NCBI RefSeq assembly: GCF_030123325.1 | Contig: NZ_CP126106.1 | Span: 3,996,001-4,060,000, forward strand | Direction of reading: 5' to 3' | Source of the DNA: Peribacillus simplex | GTDB lineage: Bacteria > Bacillota > Bacilli > Bacillales > DSM-1321 | DNA: 64,000 nucleotides | In this document: positions 26,306-35,225 of the stretch, piece after piece | Numbering within the stretch: position 1 is the stretch's first letter | Layout of the letters: every line of letters starts with the position of its first letter | Notes under the pieces: generated by a model | What the model saw: only the letters and a program-made list of their open reading frames with translations | What the model was told of the DNA's origin: nothing | Databases searched by the model: none | Position numbers and translations under genes: made by a program

Positions 26306-26408
26306 GTTCGACTCTCCTTGAAAATCCAATTTTATGAGTGATTAGTCCAGACTCTTTTCATTCCGCATTGGGGAAGTTCAGCGACCTGGTATGCTTTGAA
26401 AATGAGAA

Positions 26409-26445
26409 TTCGCCAGCACCTTCTTATTGACGAAGGGCCGGCGAA
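26409..26445 (-). terminator. Stem-loop between livJ and livH (copy 1)
   Basis: TTCGCCGGC and GC-T-GGCGAA form a stem interrupted by one mismatch, in the 160-base gap after the binding-protein gene. A+T-rich sequence follows. Such hairpins usually protect or attenuate the transcript so that more binding protein than permease is made. The second operon has a different stem at the same place. Confidence 0.6.
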
Positions 26446-26467
26446 AACGTTGGAGTTTTTCTCCGAA

Positions 26468-27646
26468 TTAAGGATTGATTTTTGTGTTGAATACTTGTTT
26501 TCCTTCTTTAAATTCAAGAATCGTAGCAGATTTGATTGGATTATGTTTTTCATCCAATGTGAATGTACCCGTTACAAGCTCAAGGTCCGCCGTTTTTTCC
26601 AGCGCTTCCTTGATTTTTTCTGAATCCGCTGAACCAGCACGTTTAATAGCGTCTGCAAGGAAGTATCCTGTGTCATATCCTAGCGCGTTGAATGCATCCG
26701 GGGATTTATCTTTGTACTTCGCTTTGAATGCTGACACAAAATTCTGAATTTTCTCATCAGGGTCACCTGAAGAATAATGGTTCGTGATGAACGTGTTATT
26801 TAGAGCTTTTGCACCGGCAATTTCAACAAGCTTAGGAGAATCCCAGCCGTCGCCGCCCATGAATGGTACGTCAAGTCCAGTTTCGCGTGCCTGCTTCACG
26901 ATCAGACCAGCTTCCTCATAGTAACCGGGAAGGAAAATGAAATCAGGTTTTGCCGATTTCAAACGAGTCAATGTGGAACGGAAATCAGTATCCTTCGCAA
27001 TGTAAGCTTCCTCAGCAACGATCTTTCCGCCATTTTTTTCGAATTGTTCTTTAAAGGCTGCGGCTAACCCTTTTGAATAATCACTTGCGCTGTCAATATA
27101 GATGGCTGCACTTTTCGCTTTGATTTCTTTAGTGGCGAAATTCGCAGCTACCGTCCCTTGGAACGGATCGATGAAGCTTGTCCGGAAAATGTAATCGTTC
27201 AATTTATCCTTGCTGAAAGTGATTTCAGGGCTTGTACCGGATGGTGAGATGACCGGCACTTTATTATCTTGGGCAATCTGTACTTGTGCAATCGAGTTCG
27301 TGCTTGTCGCTGCACCGACAATCGCTGCAACCTGATCTTGTGATGTCAGCTTGATCGCTCCGCTTGTCGCCTCAGACGCTTCAGATTTATTATCGACTTT
27401 TATAAGTTTGATTTTTTTACCGTCAATGCCTTCTTTATTGATTTCTGCAGTTGCAAGCTCCAGGCCTTCTGCAATCGATTGTCCATATGAGGCTACGCCG
27501 CCAGATAATTCAAGGTTGACACCAATCTTGATCGTATCTCCATCCCCGCTTGATTTTTCTGATGAACCAGAGCCGGAACAACCAGCCAGCACTCCTGCTG
27601 CAAGTGTCAGAGAAAGGAATGCACCTGCTAACTTTTTCTTTTTCAT
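26468..27646 (-). CDS. livJ: Branched-chain amino-acid binding lipoprotein LivJ (copy 1)
   Basis: A 392-residue periplasmic-binding-fold type I lipoprotein. The signal MKKKKLAGAFLSLTLAAGVLAGC ends in the lipobox LAGC, so it is lipid-anchored outside the membrane. DTIKIGVNLELSGGVASYGQ starts the ligand domain; AAIVGAATSTNSIAQVQIAQ and IYIDSASDYSKGLAAAFKE are typical Leu/Ile/Val-binding blocks. It delivers amino acids to LivHM. The ATG at 27646 follows AAGGGGGA; the longer frame lacks a ribosome site. It is the first gene of the operon. Confidence 0.94.
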   Translation of the reverse strand: MKKKKLAGAFLSLTLAAGVLAGCSGSGSSEKSSGDGDTIKIGVNLELSGGVASYGQSIAEGLELATAEINKEGIDGKKIKLIKVDNKSEASEATSGAIKLTSQDQVAAIVGAATSTNSIAQVQIAQDNKVPVISPSGTSPEITFSKDKLNDYIFRTSFIDPFQGTVAANFATKEIKAKSAAIYIDSASDYSKGLAAAFKEQFEKNGGKIVAEEAYIAKDTDFRSTLTRLKSAKPDFIFLPGYYEEAGLIVKQARETGLDVPFMGGDGWDSPKLVEIAGAKALNNTFITNHYSSGDPDEKIQNFVSAFKAKYKDKSPDAFNALGYDTGYFLADAIKRAGSADSEKIKEALEKTADLELVTGTFTLDEKHNPIKSATILEFKEGKQVFNTKINP

Positions 27647-27742
27647 AAATAATCCCCCTTTTGTAATCAAGCTCTGATGCATGAATATTTATTCATGATG
27701 CCTCAGAAAAAATTGATTAGATGAAATGTTGCAAATTAAATT

Positions 27743-27786
27743 AATATTTCGAAAAATAGTTTACCGCATAATTTTCATTCCGTCTA
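27743..27786 (-). promoter_or_regulatory. Promoter and CodY-like box of liv operon 1
   Basis: On the minus strand TAGACG (27781-27786) and TAAACT (27758-27763) are 17 bases apart. Immediately downstream the bases at 27743-27757 match the CodY consensus AATTTTCWGAAAATT at 11 of 15. The second liv operon has the same hexamers, the same spacing and a better box, which supports the assignment. CodY would repress uptake when branched-chain amino acids are plentiful. Confidence 0.6.
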
Positions 27787-28164
27787 TACAATAATTGTGA
27801 GAAGATTTCGCCAAATAGGATATTTTTCTCAGCGAGTACTATATCATTTTTATCTTTATATATTTTAAATATTGCGAAAATAGGCGGTATAATCAGAAAA
27901 AACTGATAATTTAATTATATTGATATTGTAAATTCTTTATTTATTGCTCAAAAAATTTTATTCATTCCCTTATTCTTTTCATCCTATTACTTACATTTTT
28001 ACCAAAAAACAAGTATATCGATAGGGAATTAAACCCGGTTTTTTCGTTGTTTTTTAGTCTTAATTCCTATATCAAAATTGAATAATACTATACTGGATGT
28101 ATAAAATCATGCATGAATATCCTCCGCTTTTATCTTCCTGTATATTATGCATCTCTCGATCAAC
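27787..28164. other. A+T-rich spacer between the liv operons
   Basis: No gene is seen. The only structure is an imperfect inverted repeat at about 28020-28073 (ATAGGGAATTAA with TTAATTCCTAT) around a 27-base loop, of unknown meaning. Confidence 0.5.
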
Positions 28165-28190
28165 AATAAAAAAACCGCCAAACGGCGGTT
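28165..28190 (-). terminator. Terminator of the second liv operon
   Basis: AACCGCC and GGCGGTT pair around GTTT, followed by seven T on the minus strand, just after the livF stop. Confidence 0.9.
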
Positions 28191-28196
28191 CCCGGT

Positions 28197-28904
28197 TCAA
28201 TGGCCTCCTAAATAGGCCAGTTTTATTTCTTCACTTGATGTGAGTTCATCGGCATTGCCCGAGAGGACGATTCGGCCCGTTTCAACGACATAAGCCCGAT
28301 CTGCAATGGATAGAGCAAGGTTGGCGTTTTGCTCGACCAAAAGGATCGTTGTACCGGACTCACTGATTTCCTGGATGATATTGAATATTTGCTTCACCAG
28401 GAGCGGTGCAAGGCCCATCGAAGGTTCATCGAGCAATAATAATCGTGGTTTCGCCATTAAAGCCCTGCCCATTGCAAGCATCTGCTGTTCTCCGCCTGAA
28501 AGCGTGCCAGCCTGCTGTTTGATTCTCTCCAGCAGTCTTGGAAATAACTCATAGACCTTTTTCATGTCTTTATTAATGTTCTCTTTGTCTTTTCGCAAAT
28601 AGGCCCCAAGCTCCAGGTTTTCGGCAACCGTCATGTTAGCAAAAACACGGCGCCCTTCAGGTACATGGGATATGCCCATTTTCACGATGGACTGGGCAGC
28701 TTTTCCTCCGATCGGATCGCCTTCGAACAGAACTTTTCCTTGCTTTGGTTTTAACAGACCGGAAATCGTTTTGAGCAACGTGCTTTTTCCCGCTCCGTTC
28801 GCCCCGATCAAAGTCACGATCTCCCCCTCGTTTATCTCCATGGAAACCCCTTTTAAAGCTTGGATATTGCCATAATAAACATTGATGTCCTCAATTTTCA
28901 GCAT
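28197..28904 (-). CDS. livF: Branched-chain amino-acid ABC transporter ATPase LivF (copy 2)
   Basis: A 235-residue ABC ATPase, nearly the same as copy 1 at 22.99 kb. Walker A GANGAGKSTLLK, signature LSGGEQQMLAMGRAL and Walker B LLLLDEPSMGLAP are intact. Differences are scattered conservative changes (for example YLRKDKENINKDM against YLRKDKAGIKQDM). All motifs being intact suggests both copies are functional. It is the last gene of the operon and is followed by a strong terminator. Confidence 0.95.
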   Translation of the reverse strand: MLKIEDINVYYGNIQALKGVSMEINEGEIVTLIGANGAGKSTLLKTISGLLKPKQGKVLFEGDPIGGKAAQSIVKMGISHVPEGRRVFANMTVAENLELGAYLRKDKENINKDMKKVYELFPRLLERIKQQAGTLSGGEQQMLAMGRALMAKPRLLLLDEPSMGLAPLLVKQIFNIIQEISESGTTILLVEQNANLALSIADRAYVVETGRIVLSGNADELTSSEEIKLAYLGGH

Positions 28905-29683
28905 CAGGAAACCTCCTCCCCTAAATATGCCTCGATAACCTTTGGATCGTTGCGGATTTCTTCCGGCTTTCCGTGGGCGATAAGCTGTCCATGATCAAGG
29001 ACATATATCCGTTCGCAAACCCCCATGACCAGTGACATATCATGTTCGATGAGCAAAACGGTAAGGTTGAATTCCCTCCGGATAAAAGCAATGAGGTTCA
29101 TCAATTCTTTCGTTTCATGCGGGTTCATCCCGGCTGCGGGTTCATCCAGTAAAAGAAGTTTCGGATTGGCGGCAAGAGCACGGGCAATTTCCAGCCGCCT
29201 TTGCTGTCCGTATGGAAGATTCTTCGCTTTTTCATCCTTAAAGTGGTCAAGGTTGAATATCCTTAAGAATTCCAGCGCCTTTTCATTCATTTCCTTTTCC
29301 CCGGAAAAATGTCCAGGCACCCGGAATATGGAGCTTGCAATTCCATGCTTGGCAAGCGAGTGGTAAGCAACCTTCACGTTATCGATCACGGATAACTCAC
29401 TGAAGAGGCGAATATTTTGAAAGGTCCTCGAAATCCCTTTTCGGGTAATTTTATATGGCGGCTGCTTATTCAGGTTTTCCCCGTTCAAGGCAATCGTTCC
29501 TTCTGTAGGGACATACACACCCGTCAATAAATTGAAGAAGGTCGTTTTCCCAGCTCCATTCGGTCCGATCAAGCCTACTAGTTCCCCTGGAAATAATTCG
29601 ACGTTCACATCGGACACCGCTTTCAATCCGCCAAAACGGATACCCACCGAATCTACTTTAAGCAACGGTATTGTGGCTTCCAT
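28904..29683 (-). CDS. livG: Branched-chain amino-acid ABC transporter ATPase LivG (copy 2)
   Basis: A 259-residue ATPase with Walker A GPNGAGKTTFFNLL, signature LPYGQQRRLEIARAL and Walker B LLLLDEPAAGMN. It differs from copy 1 mostly at the N-terminus (MEATIPLLKVDSVG) and in the helical domain. AAAGGGGG lies before its ATG, inside the last 26 bases of livM. Confidence 0.95.
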   Translation of the reverse strand: MEATIPLLKVDSVGIRFGGLKAVSDVNVELFPGELVGLIGPNGAGKTTFFNLLTGVYVPTEGTIALNGENLNKQPPYKITRKGISRTFQNIRLFSELSVIDNVKVAYHSLAKHGIASSIFRVPGHFSGEKEMNEKALEFLRIFNLDHFKDEKAKNLPYGQQRRLEIARALAANPKLLLLDEPAAGMNPHETKELMNLIAFIRREFNLTVLLIEHDMSLVMGVCERIYVLDHGQLIAHGKPEEIRNDPKVIEAYLGEEVS

Positions 29684-30629
29684 CCTTTGGGCCCCCTTTC
29701 GTTTTCTTATGTTGGAACAATGATGTGATTTCTCTTGTTCCCATTAAACCCTGCGGGCGGAAAATCATCATCAGGATCAGGACAAGACTGTAGATGATCA
29801 TCCTCGTTTCCGGATAATCCTGAAGGAATGTCGTCACGATCGTCAGTAGAATTGCCGCTAAAACCGAGCCTGAAAGACTTCCAAGACCGCCAAGTACGAC
29901 GAAAATCAGTATATCGAAGGATTTCAGGAAACCGAAATTCGATGGCTGGATAATATAAAAATTATGGGCATAAAGCGATCCAGCAATTCCGGCAAAAAAA
30001 GCTCCAATGACGAAAGCCGCCACTTTATAATAGGTCGTATTGATTCCCATCGCATCAGCCGCCGTTTCATCTTCCCTTACGGATATGCATGCACGCCCGT
30101 GAGTCGAATTCGTGAAATTCCTGATGACCAAGACGGTGATCATGACACAGGCGAAGACCCATGGCCAAGTGGTCAGGTGGGATACCTGCATCCCGCTTGC
30201 CCCGCCTACATAGTCAATATTCAAAAGGACGATCCGGACAATTTCCCCAAATCCAAGGGTAGCTATCGCCAGGTAATCCCCCTTCAGACGCAAGCTGGGT
30301 ATCCCGATCACCATACCCGCAACGGCGGCGATGACGCCCCCAGCCAATACAGCTATGATGAAAGGAAGTTCCAGCTTCATTGTCATGACTGCGGAAGCAT
30401 AGGCCCCAACCGCTAAAAAACCTGCATGTCCGATCGAGAACTGCCCGGTTATTCCAATGATTAAATGAAGGCTCGTCGCCAGCATGATATTGATGCCGAT
30501 GAACATGAGCGTGTTGATATAAAATGGATTAAGGATACCGTTTGAAATGGTGTACTGCATGATTCCGAAAAAAATAAGTGCGAGCACGATCGAGAGCCAA
30601 AAACCCTTTGAATTCTTTAAAGTAGTCAT
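29658..30629 (-). CDS. livM: Branched-chain amino-acid ABC transporter permease LivM (copy 2)
   Basis: A 323-residue permease paralogous to copy 1 with the same TGQFSIGHAGFLAVGAYASA and LRLKGDYLAIATLGFGEIVR blocks. It has two ATGs close to GGGGAG; the second, at 30629, has an 8-base spacing and is chosen. The tail (HKKTKGGPKDGSHNTVA) is longer and more basic than in copy 1. Confidence 0.93.
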   Translation of the reverse strand: MTTLKNSKGFWLSIVLALIFFGIMQYTISNGILNPFYINTLMFIGINIMLATSLHLIIGITGQFSIGHAGFLAVGAYASAVMTMKLELPFIIAVLAGGVIAAVAGMVIGIPSLRLKGDYLAIATLGFGEIVRIVLLNIDYVGGASGMQVSHLTTWPWVFACVMITVLVIRNFTNSTHGRACISVREDETAADAMGINTTYYKVAAFVIGAFFAGIAGSLYAHNFYIIQPSNFGFLKSFDILIFVVLGGLGSLSGSVLAAILLTIVTTFLQDYPETRMIIYSLVLILMMIFRPQGLMGTREITSLFQHKKTKGGPKDGSHNTVA

Positions 30630-30642
30630 CGCCATGTCTCCC

Positions 30643-31521
30643 CTATACTTTTTCTCTTTTATTTTTACCGAACAGTCCCTGCGGCAAGAAAATCAAAATC
30701 AAGATAAGTACGACGAAAGCCACGCCATCGCGCCATAATGAGTAACCGGCTGCACTGACCAAAGCTTCGATCACTCCAAGCAGCAGACCGCCGACCATCG
30801 CTCCCGGAATGATGCCGATGCCGCCCAAGACGGCTGCAACAAATGCTTTAAGTCCAGGAAGGACACCCATCAACGGTTCGATTTTAATATAGTAGATTCC
30901 AAAAATGACACCAGCCGCCCCTGCCAGGGCCGAACCTATGGCGAACGTAGCTGAAATCGTATTATTCACATTGATTCCCATCAGCTTTGCCGCTTCGGAA
31001 TCGAATGAAACGGCGCGCATCGCTTTGCCGATTTTGGTTTTATGGACAACGAATTGTAGGATGATCATTAATATGATGGAAACAGATAAGATCAATATCG
31101 ATTGACTGCTGATGGAAACTCCAAATATATCGAGTTTATCCATCGGAAGGACATTATTTGGATAGGCTTCCGGCTGGGCGCCCCGGATGTAAATCAGCCC
31201 ATTTTCTATCAGAAGGGAAACACCGATGGCCGTTATCAAGGCCGCAATCCGTGTTGCATTACGAAGGGGTTTATAAGCAATGCGTTCGATTAAAACGCCA
31301 AAGATGGCACATGTGACCATCGAAAGCAATAAAGCCGGGATGAAGGATAAGTCCATTACGGTAATGGCGTAAAACCCTACAAATGAACCGACCATGAATA
31401 CGTCGCCATGGGCGAAGTTTATGAGCTTGACGATTCCATATACCATCGTATAACCAAGAGCGATCAAAGCATAAATGCTTCCGAGTGAAATGCCATTTAC
31501 CAATTGCTGAATCAGTTCCAT
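30643..31521 (-). CDS. livH: Branched-chain amino-acid ABC transporter permease LivH (copy 2)
   Basis: A 292-residue permease, same length as copy 1. Conserved LVNGISLGSIYALIALGYTM, LINFAHGDVFMVG and MRAVSFDSEAAKLMGIN are present. Most changes from copy 1 fall in the middle helices (ISSQSILILSVSIILMIILQ), a plausible place for altered substrate preference. GGGGAGA precedes the ATG. Confidence 0.94.
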   Translation of the reverse strand: MELIQQLVNGISLGSIYALIALGYTMVYGIVKLINFAHGDVFMVGSFVGFYAITVMDLSFIPALLLSMVTCAIFGVLIERIAYKPLRNATRIAALITAIGVSLLIENGLIYIRGAQPEAYPNNVLPMDKLDIFGVSISSQSILILSVSIILMIILQFVVHKTKIGKAMRAVSFDSEAAKLMGINVNNTISATFAIGSALAGAAGVIFGIYYIKIEPLMGVLPGLKAFVAAVLGGIGIIPGAMVGGLLLGVIEALVSAAGYSLWRDGVAFVVLILILIFLPQGLFGKNKREKV

Positions 31522-31563
31522 ATTGCACTCTCCCCGTTAAGGTGTTTTTTAAGTGAATATAGA

Positions 31564-31585
31564 ATAGGGGGAACTTGCCCCCTAT
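31564..31585 (-). terminator. Stem-loop between livJ and livH (copy 2)
   Basis: ATAGGGGG and CCCCCTAT form a perfect 8-bp stem around a 6-base loop in the 76-base gap. No T-run follows, so a transcript-stabilising or attenuating hairpin is more likely than a full terminator. Confidence 0.65.
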
Positions 31586-31597
31586 CCACGTAAGGTA

Positions 31598-32785
31598 TTA
31601 TGGATTGATTTTTGTCTTGAACGTTTGTTTGCCATCTACATATTCCAGGATGGTCGCCGATTTGATCGGATCATGATTTTCATCAAGGTTCAGTGTTCCG
31701 GAAACTAATTGTAGATCTTTGACATCTTCCAATGCTTGTCTGATTTTTTCGGGAGAAGCATCTCCAGATCTCTTGATGGCATCGGCCAGGTAGTACCCAG
31801 TGTCATAGCCAAGTGCGGCAAAGGCATCCGGTGTTTTATCGTATTCCTTTTCGAAGGCTGCAACGAAGTCCTGTATTTTGGCATCTTCATCTTCCGGGGA
31901 ATAGTGATTCGTGATATACGTATTTTTTAAAGCATCCGCTCCGGCAATTTCAACGACCTTCGGGGAATCCCAGCCGTCCCCGCCCATGAATGGAAGGTCT
32001 ATGCCGTCTTCACGTGCCTGTTTTAAGATCAATCCGACTTCTTCATAATAACCAGGAAGGAAAACGAACTCCGGTTTTGCGGATTTGATACGTGTCAATG
32101 TAGAGCGGAAATCAGTATCTTTCGTTACATATGCTTCTTCCGCCACGATTTTACCGCCTTTTGCAGTGAACGCTTCTTTAAAAGCTGCGGCCAGTCCTTT
32201 AGAATAATCACTTGCGCTATCCACATAGATCGCAGCCGTCTTTGCCCCTATTTCGTCAGATGCGAAATTGGCTGCCACCGTACCTTGGAATGGATCGATA
32301 AAGCAAGTTCTGAACACATAATCATTTAATTTTCCAGCTTTGTTGGTAATGTCGGGATTTGTTGCAGTTGGTGTGAGTAGAGGAACTTGATTATCCTGTG
32401 CGACTTGAACCTGTGCCAATGTATTCGTGCTTGTCGCAGATCCGACTACAGCCACAACCTTGTCCTGGCTGACTAACTTGATCGAACCGCTTGTAGCTTC
32501 TGCTGCATCTGATTTATTATCAACCTTAACGATTTCCAGTTTTTTACCGTTGATGCCCTCTTTATTAATCTCATCGATGGCAAGTTTCAAACCATCTGCA
32601 GCCGATTGGCCGAATGATGCCGTACCTCCGGACAATTCAAGGTTGGCCCCAATTTTGATCGTGTCACCCGATTTTGATGAACCCCCGCCTGAACTGCTAG
32701 TTTTCGAGTCGCCGCTACATCCTGCCAGCGCCCCTGCAACCAATGAAAGTGATAGAAACACTCCTGCTAGCTTTTTCTTCTTCAT
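31598..32785 (-). CDS. livJ: Branched-chain amino-acid binding lipoprotein LivJ (copy 2)
   Basis: A 395-residue binding lipoprotein related to copy 1. Signal MKKKKLAGVFLSLSLVAGAL ends in the lipobox LAGC, and a serine/glycine linker follows. DTIKIGANLELSGGTASFGQ and VAVVGSATSTNTLAQVQVAQ are the ligand-domain blocks. Changes from copy 1 cluster at surface and some pocket-facing segments (TATNPDITNKAGKL against GTSPEITFSKDKL), so ligand range may differ. The ATG at 32785 follows AAGGGGG; a 50-codon upstream extension has no ribosome site. Confidence 0.94.
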   Translation of the reverse strand: MKKKKLAGVFLSLSLVAGALAGCSGDSKTSSSGGGSSKSGDTIKIGANLELSGGTASFGQSAADGLKLAIDEINKEGINGKKLEIVKVDNKSDAAEATSGSIKLVSQDKVVAVVGSATSTNTLAQVQVAQDNQVPLLTPTATNPDITNKAGKLNDYVFRTCFIDPFQGTVAANFASDEIGAKTAAIYVDSASDYSKGLAAAFKEAFTAKGGKIVAEEAYVTKDTDFRSTLTRIKSAKPEFVFLPGYYEEVGLILKQAREDGIDLPFMGGDGWDSPKVVEIAGADALKNTYITNHYSPEDEDAKIQDFVAAFEKEYDKTPDAFAALGYDTGYYLADAIKRSGDASPEKIRQALEDVKDLQLVSGTLNLDENHDPIKSATILEYVDGKQTFKTKINP

Positions 32786-32842
32786 TTGAAACCCCCTTGT
32801 TTTGTGTGTTCTTTTAAATGAATAGAATATCTGAATAAAAAT

Positions 32843-32885
32843 AATATTCTGAAAATAGTTTATCTCATTCTTTCGACCCCGTCTA
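32843..32885 (-). promoter_or_regulatory. Promoter and CodY box of liv operon 2
   Basis: TAGACG (32880-32885) and TAAACT (32857-32862) are 17 bases apart, as in operon 1. AATATTCTGAAAATA at 32843-32857 matches the CodY consensus at 13 of 15 and touches the -10 and the expected start point, a repressing position. Confidence 0.72.
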
Positions 32886-32934
32886 TATGATATGGATAAA
32901 AAAGTTATTAAAAGGGAATATCTACTATTCGGCA

Positions 32935-32965
32935 CAAAAAAACTGACCCTTTATAGAGTCAGTTG
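32935..32965 (-). terminator. Terminator of tcdA
   Basis: AACTGAC and GTCAGTT form a 7-bp stem around a 10-base loop, followed by a T-run on the minus strand. Confidence 0.85.
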
Positions 32966-32972
32966 TTTTTTA

Positions 32973-33734
32973 TCAATCGTTTACACGGCGAACTTCGATG
33001 TCTTTCAATATATCATTGATCACCCAGCTTGCTGCAATTAAACCCGCAACGGATGGTACGAAAGCATTCGAGGACGGAGGCATTTGGGCTTTACGGATTT
33101 TTGCCTCATCATTGCCGACTTCTTTTCGGACATCCTCACGAATGACAATAGGGCTCTCGTCGGAGAAAACAACGGGAATTCCCTTTGTTATGCCCTCTTT
33201 ACGCAATCTAGTACGAATGACCTTGGCAAGCGGATCGGTATGCGTTTTGGAGATATCGGCAATTTGAAAACGTGTCGGGTCCATCTTATTAGCGGCCCCC
33301 ATGCTTGAAATCACCTTGATATTCCGTTTCAGGCATTCCTTCATCACATGCATCTTATAAATGACCGTATCCGATGCATCAATGACATAGTCCAGGCCAT
33401 AACTGAAGAATTCTTCAAACGTCTCTTCTGTATAGAACATTTTAAGAGAAATCACTTCGCAGTCGGGATTGATGTCTTGAATGCGATTTTTCATCAATTC
33501 CGCTTTCGGTTGACCGACTGTTGATAATAGAGCATGGATCTGCCTGTTTACATTCGTGATGTCGACATCGTCTTTATCCACAAGAATAATACGGCCTACC
33601 CCGGTACGTGCCAATGCTTCGGCTGAAAATGAACCAACGCCTCCAACACCCAGGACAGCAACGGTCGTATTTTTCAGAATATCGATTCCTTCCTTGCCAA
33701 TTGCCAATTCATTTCGTGAAAACTGATGCAGCAT
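32973..33734 (-). CDS. tcdA: tRNA threonylcarbamoyladenosine dehydratase
   Basis: An E1-like ATP-dependent dehydratase of 253 residues (YrvM in B. subtilis) that cyclises t6A37 of tRNAs to ct6A. TVAVLGVGGVGSFSAEALARTG is the adenylate-binding GxGxxG, with NRQIHA and DASDTVIYK as further E1-family blocks. MGAANKMDPTRFQIADISKT is typical of TcdA. TTGGAGTTG lies before its ATG. In B. subtilis this gene lies on the far side of the 6S RNA from aspS; here a peptidase, a NERD gene and the 21-bp arrays separate them. Confidence 0.93.
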   Translation of the reverse strand: MLHQFSRNELAIGKEGIDILKNTTVAVLGVGGVGSFSAEALARTGVGRIILVDKDDVDITNVNRQIHALLSTVGQPKAELMKNRIQDINPDCEVISLKMFYTEETFEEFFSYGLDYVIDASDTVIYKMHVMKECLKRNIKVISSMGAANKMDPTRFQIADISKTHTDPLAKVIRTRLRKEGITKGIPVVFSDESPIVIREDVRKEVGNDEAKIRKAQMPPSSNAFVPSVAGLIAASWVINDILKDIEVRRVND

Positions 33735-33845
33735 ATATATTCAACTCCAATAAATTCTGTTCTTATTTAGTTTCCCAATTAACAATATATCATAAACATC
33801 ATTAATGACAAGCTAAATATGAGCAGTCTAATCGGAATTGGTGCA

Positions 33846-34994
33846 CTAGGTCATTTTTGATAATTTTTGAATGACGGTTGCCAATAGGAGGGTCCTTTCC
33901 GTCAGGCTTGGAATTTCCAAATACTCCTCTTCACTATGTGCATTTCCCCCAATGGGCCCGAGTCCATCCACTGTCGCGATTCCCAAATCAGACGTGATGG
34001 AAGCATCCGAACCTCCGCCTGTGGCCGTATCCGTGATTTCGATGCCGATTTCCTTCCCAGCCTGACGGATCGTCTCTAAAAGCAAGTTCGTTTTCTCATT
34101 CTTTTCCATCGGAGACCGGTCCATTTTCCCGCTTAACGTCGTTTTCGTTCCTGAAATATAGGTTTCAGCACAGATTTTTTTCAGTTGCTTGAGGATGATG
34201 CCTTCCTGCCTTTTTTCCGAAATCCGCACATCCACAAAAGCAGCAGCATGGGAAGCGATCGTATTCACAGCGGAACCTCCTTCGATCATGCCGACATTGA
34301 CGCTGATTCCTTTCTGTTGATCATTCAAGCGGTGTAAGGCGATGATCTTATGGGCCAATTCTTCAATGGCACTTCGTCCCTTTTCGGGCTCGATCCCTGA
34401 ATGGGCGGCCACCCCGACGATATCCACTTTAAACTGACCGCAGCCCCTTCTTGCCGTGACAAGCGAACCATCCGTCCTAGCCGGTTCAAGAATTAATGCG
34501 AACTTCTTATTGGCCGCTTTTTCCGATATGAGTGAAGCGGAGGACGGAGACCCGATCTCCTCATCACTATTAAGAATGATCTGGATATGCTTATAGCCTG
34601 TCTGCCCCGTCTGCTTCAAGCAAAGGATCGCATAAAAAAGCTCAACCAAACTGGATTTCATATCCGCTACACCAGGACCGTATGCCCGACTTCCTTTCAC
34701 TTTAAAAGGACGTTTTTGCGCTGTGCCTTCCGGAAAAACCGTATCCATATGGGCGACGACCAGAATATGCGGTTGATGCGCATCACGATGCTGGATGACC
34801 AGCTGATTGCCATAATTCTGCTGCTCAACGGTATTCACAATAAAATCAAGACTTTCAAATTTCGTTTTTAAAATCGAACCAATTTCATCAATACCCTTTT
34901 TCGTATGAGAACCACTATCTATATTCACTAGCCGCTCCACTAACTGAAGCATTTCCATCCTCTTTGCATACAATAAATCCTTCAAAGCCCTCAC
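33846..34994 (-). CDS. M20-family metallopeptidase (carboxypeptidase G2-like)
   Basis: A 382-residue zinc amidohydrolase/aminoacylase. The first metal histidine and catalytic aspartate lie in ILVVAHMDTVFP; GPGVADMKSSLVELFY holds the bridging aspartate. The catalytic base and ligand glutamates are in LNSDEEIGSPSS; EPARTDGSLVTARRG and GLGPIGGNAHSEEEYL complete the site. The inserted dimerisation domain covers about residues 175-285. It cleaves an acyl-amino acid or a C-terminal glutamate-like bond; the substrate is unknown. It starts with GTG, eight bases after AAGGAT. No signal peptide, so cytosolic. Confidence 0.9.
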   Translation of the reverse strand: MRALKDLLYAKRMEMLQLVERLVNIDSGSHTKKGIDEIGSILKTKFESLDFIVNTVEQQNYGNQLVIQHRDAHQPHILVVAHMDTVFPEGTAQKRPFKVKGSRAYGPGVADMKSSLVELFYAILCLKQTGQTGYKHIQIILNSDEEIGSPSSASLISEKAANKKFALILEPARTDGSLVTARRGCGQFKVDIVGVAAHSGIEPEKGRSAIEELAHKIIALHRLNDQQKGISVNVGMIEGGSAVNTIASHAAAFVDVRISEKRQEGIILKQLKKICAETYISGTKTTLSGKMDRSPMEKNEKTNLLLETIRQAGKEIGIEITDTATGGGSDASITSDLGIATVDGLGPIGGNAHSEEEYLEIPSLTERTLLLATVIQKLSKMT

Positions 34995-35124
34995 TACTTT
35001 CTATCCTTGGCTGACTATCGCTCAACCTTACTATAATTTACGAATCTAGATTGCGGAATGTTACTTAAATGAGAATATTTGAAGTTTATTCGATGGTTTT
35101 ATTGAGTATTTTCGTTAGCTTGGG

Positions 35125-35225
35125 GTATTTACTCGTGAGTTTGGCGTGTTTACTCGTGAGTTTGGGCTATTTACTCGTGAATTTGGCGTGTTTACTCGTG
35201 AGTTCACACGATTTACTCGTGAATT
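35125..35225. repeat. Five-copy 21-bp repeat block downstream of the NERD gene
   Basis: Five copies of a unit with core TTTACTCGTGA(A/G)TT follow at 21-22 base steps. The last copy supplies the final codons and stop of the NERD gene: its complement CACGAGTAA encodes His-Glu-stop. The same core recurs about 26 times on the other side of that gene. Confidence 0.92.
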
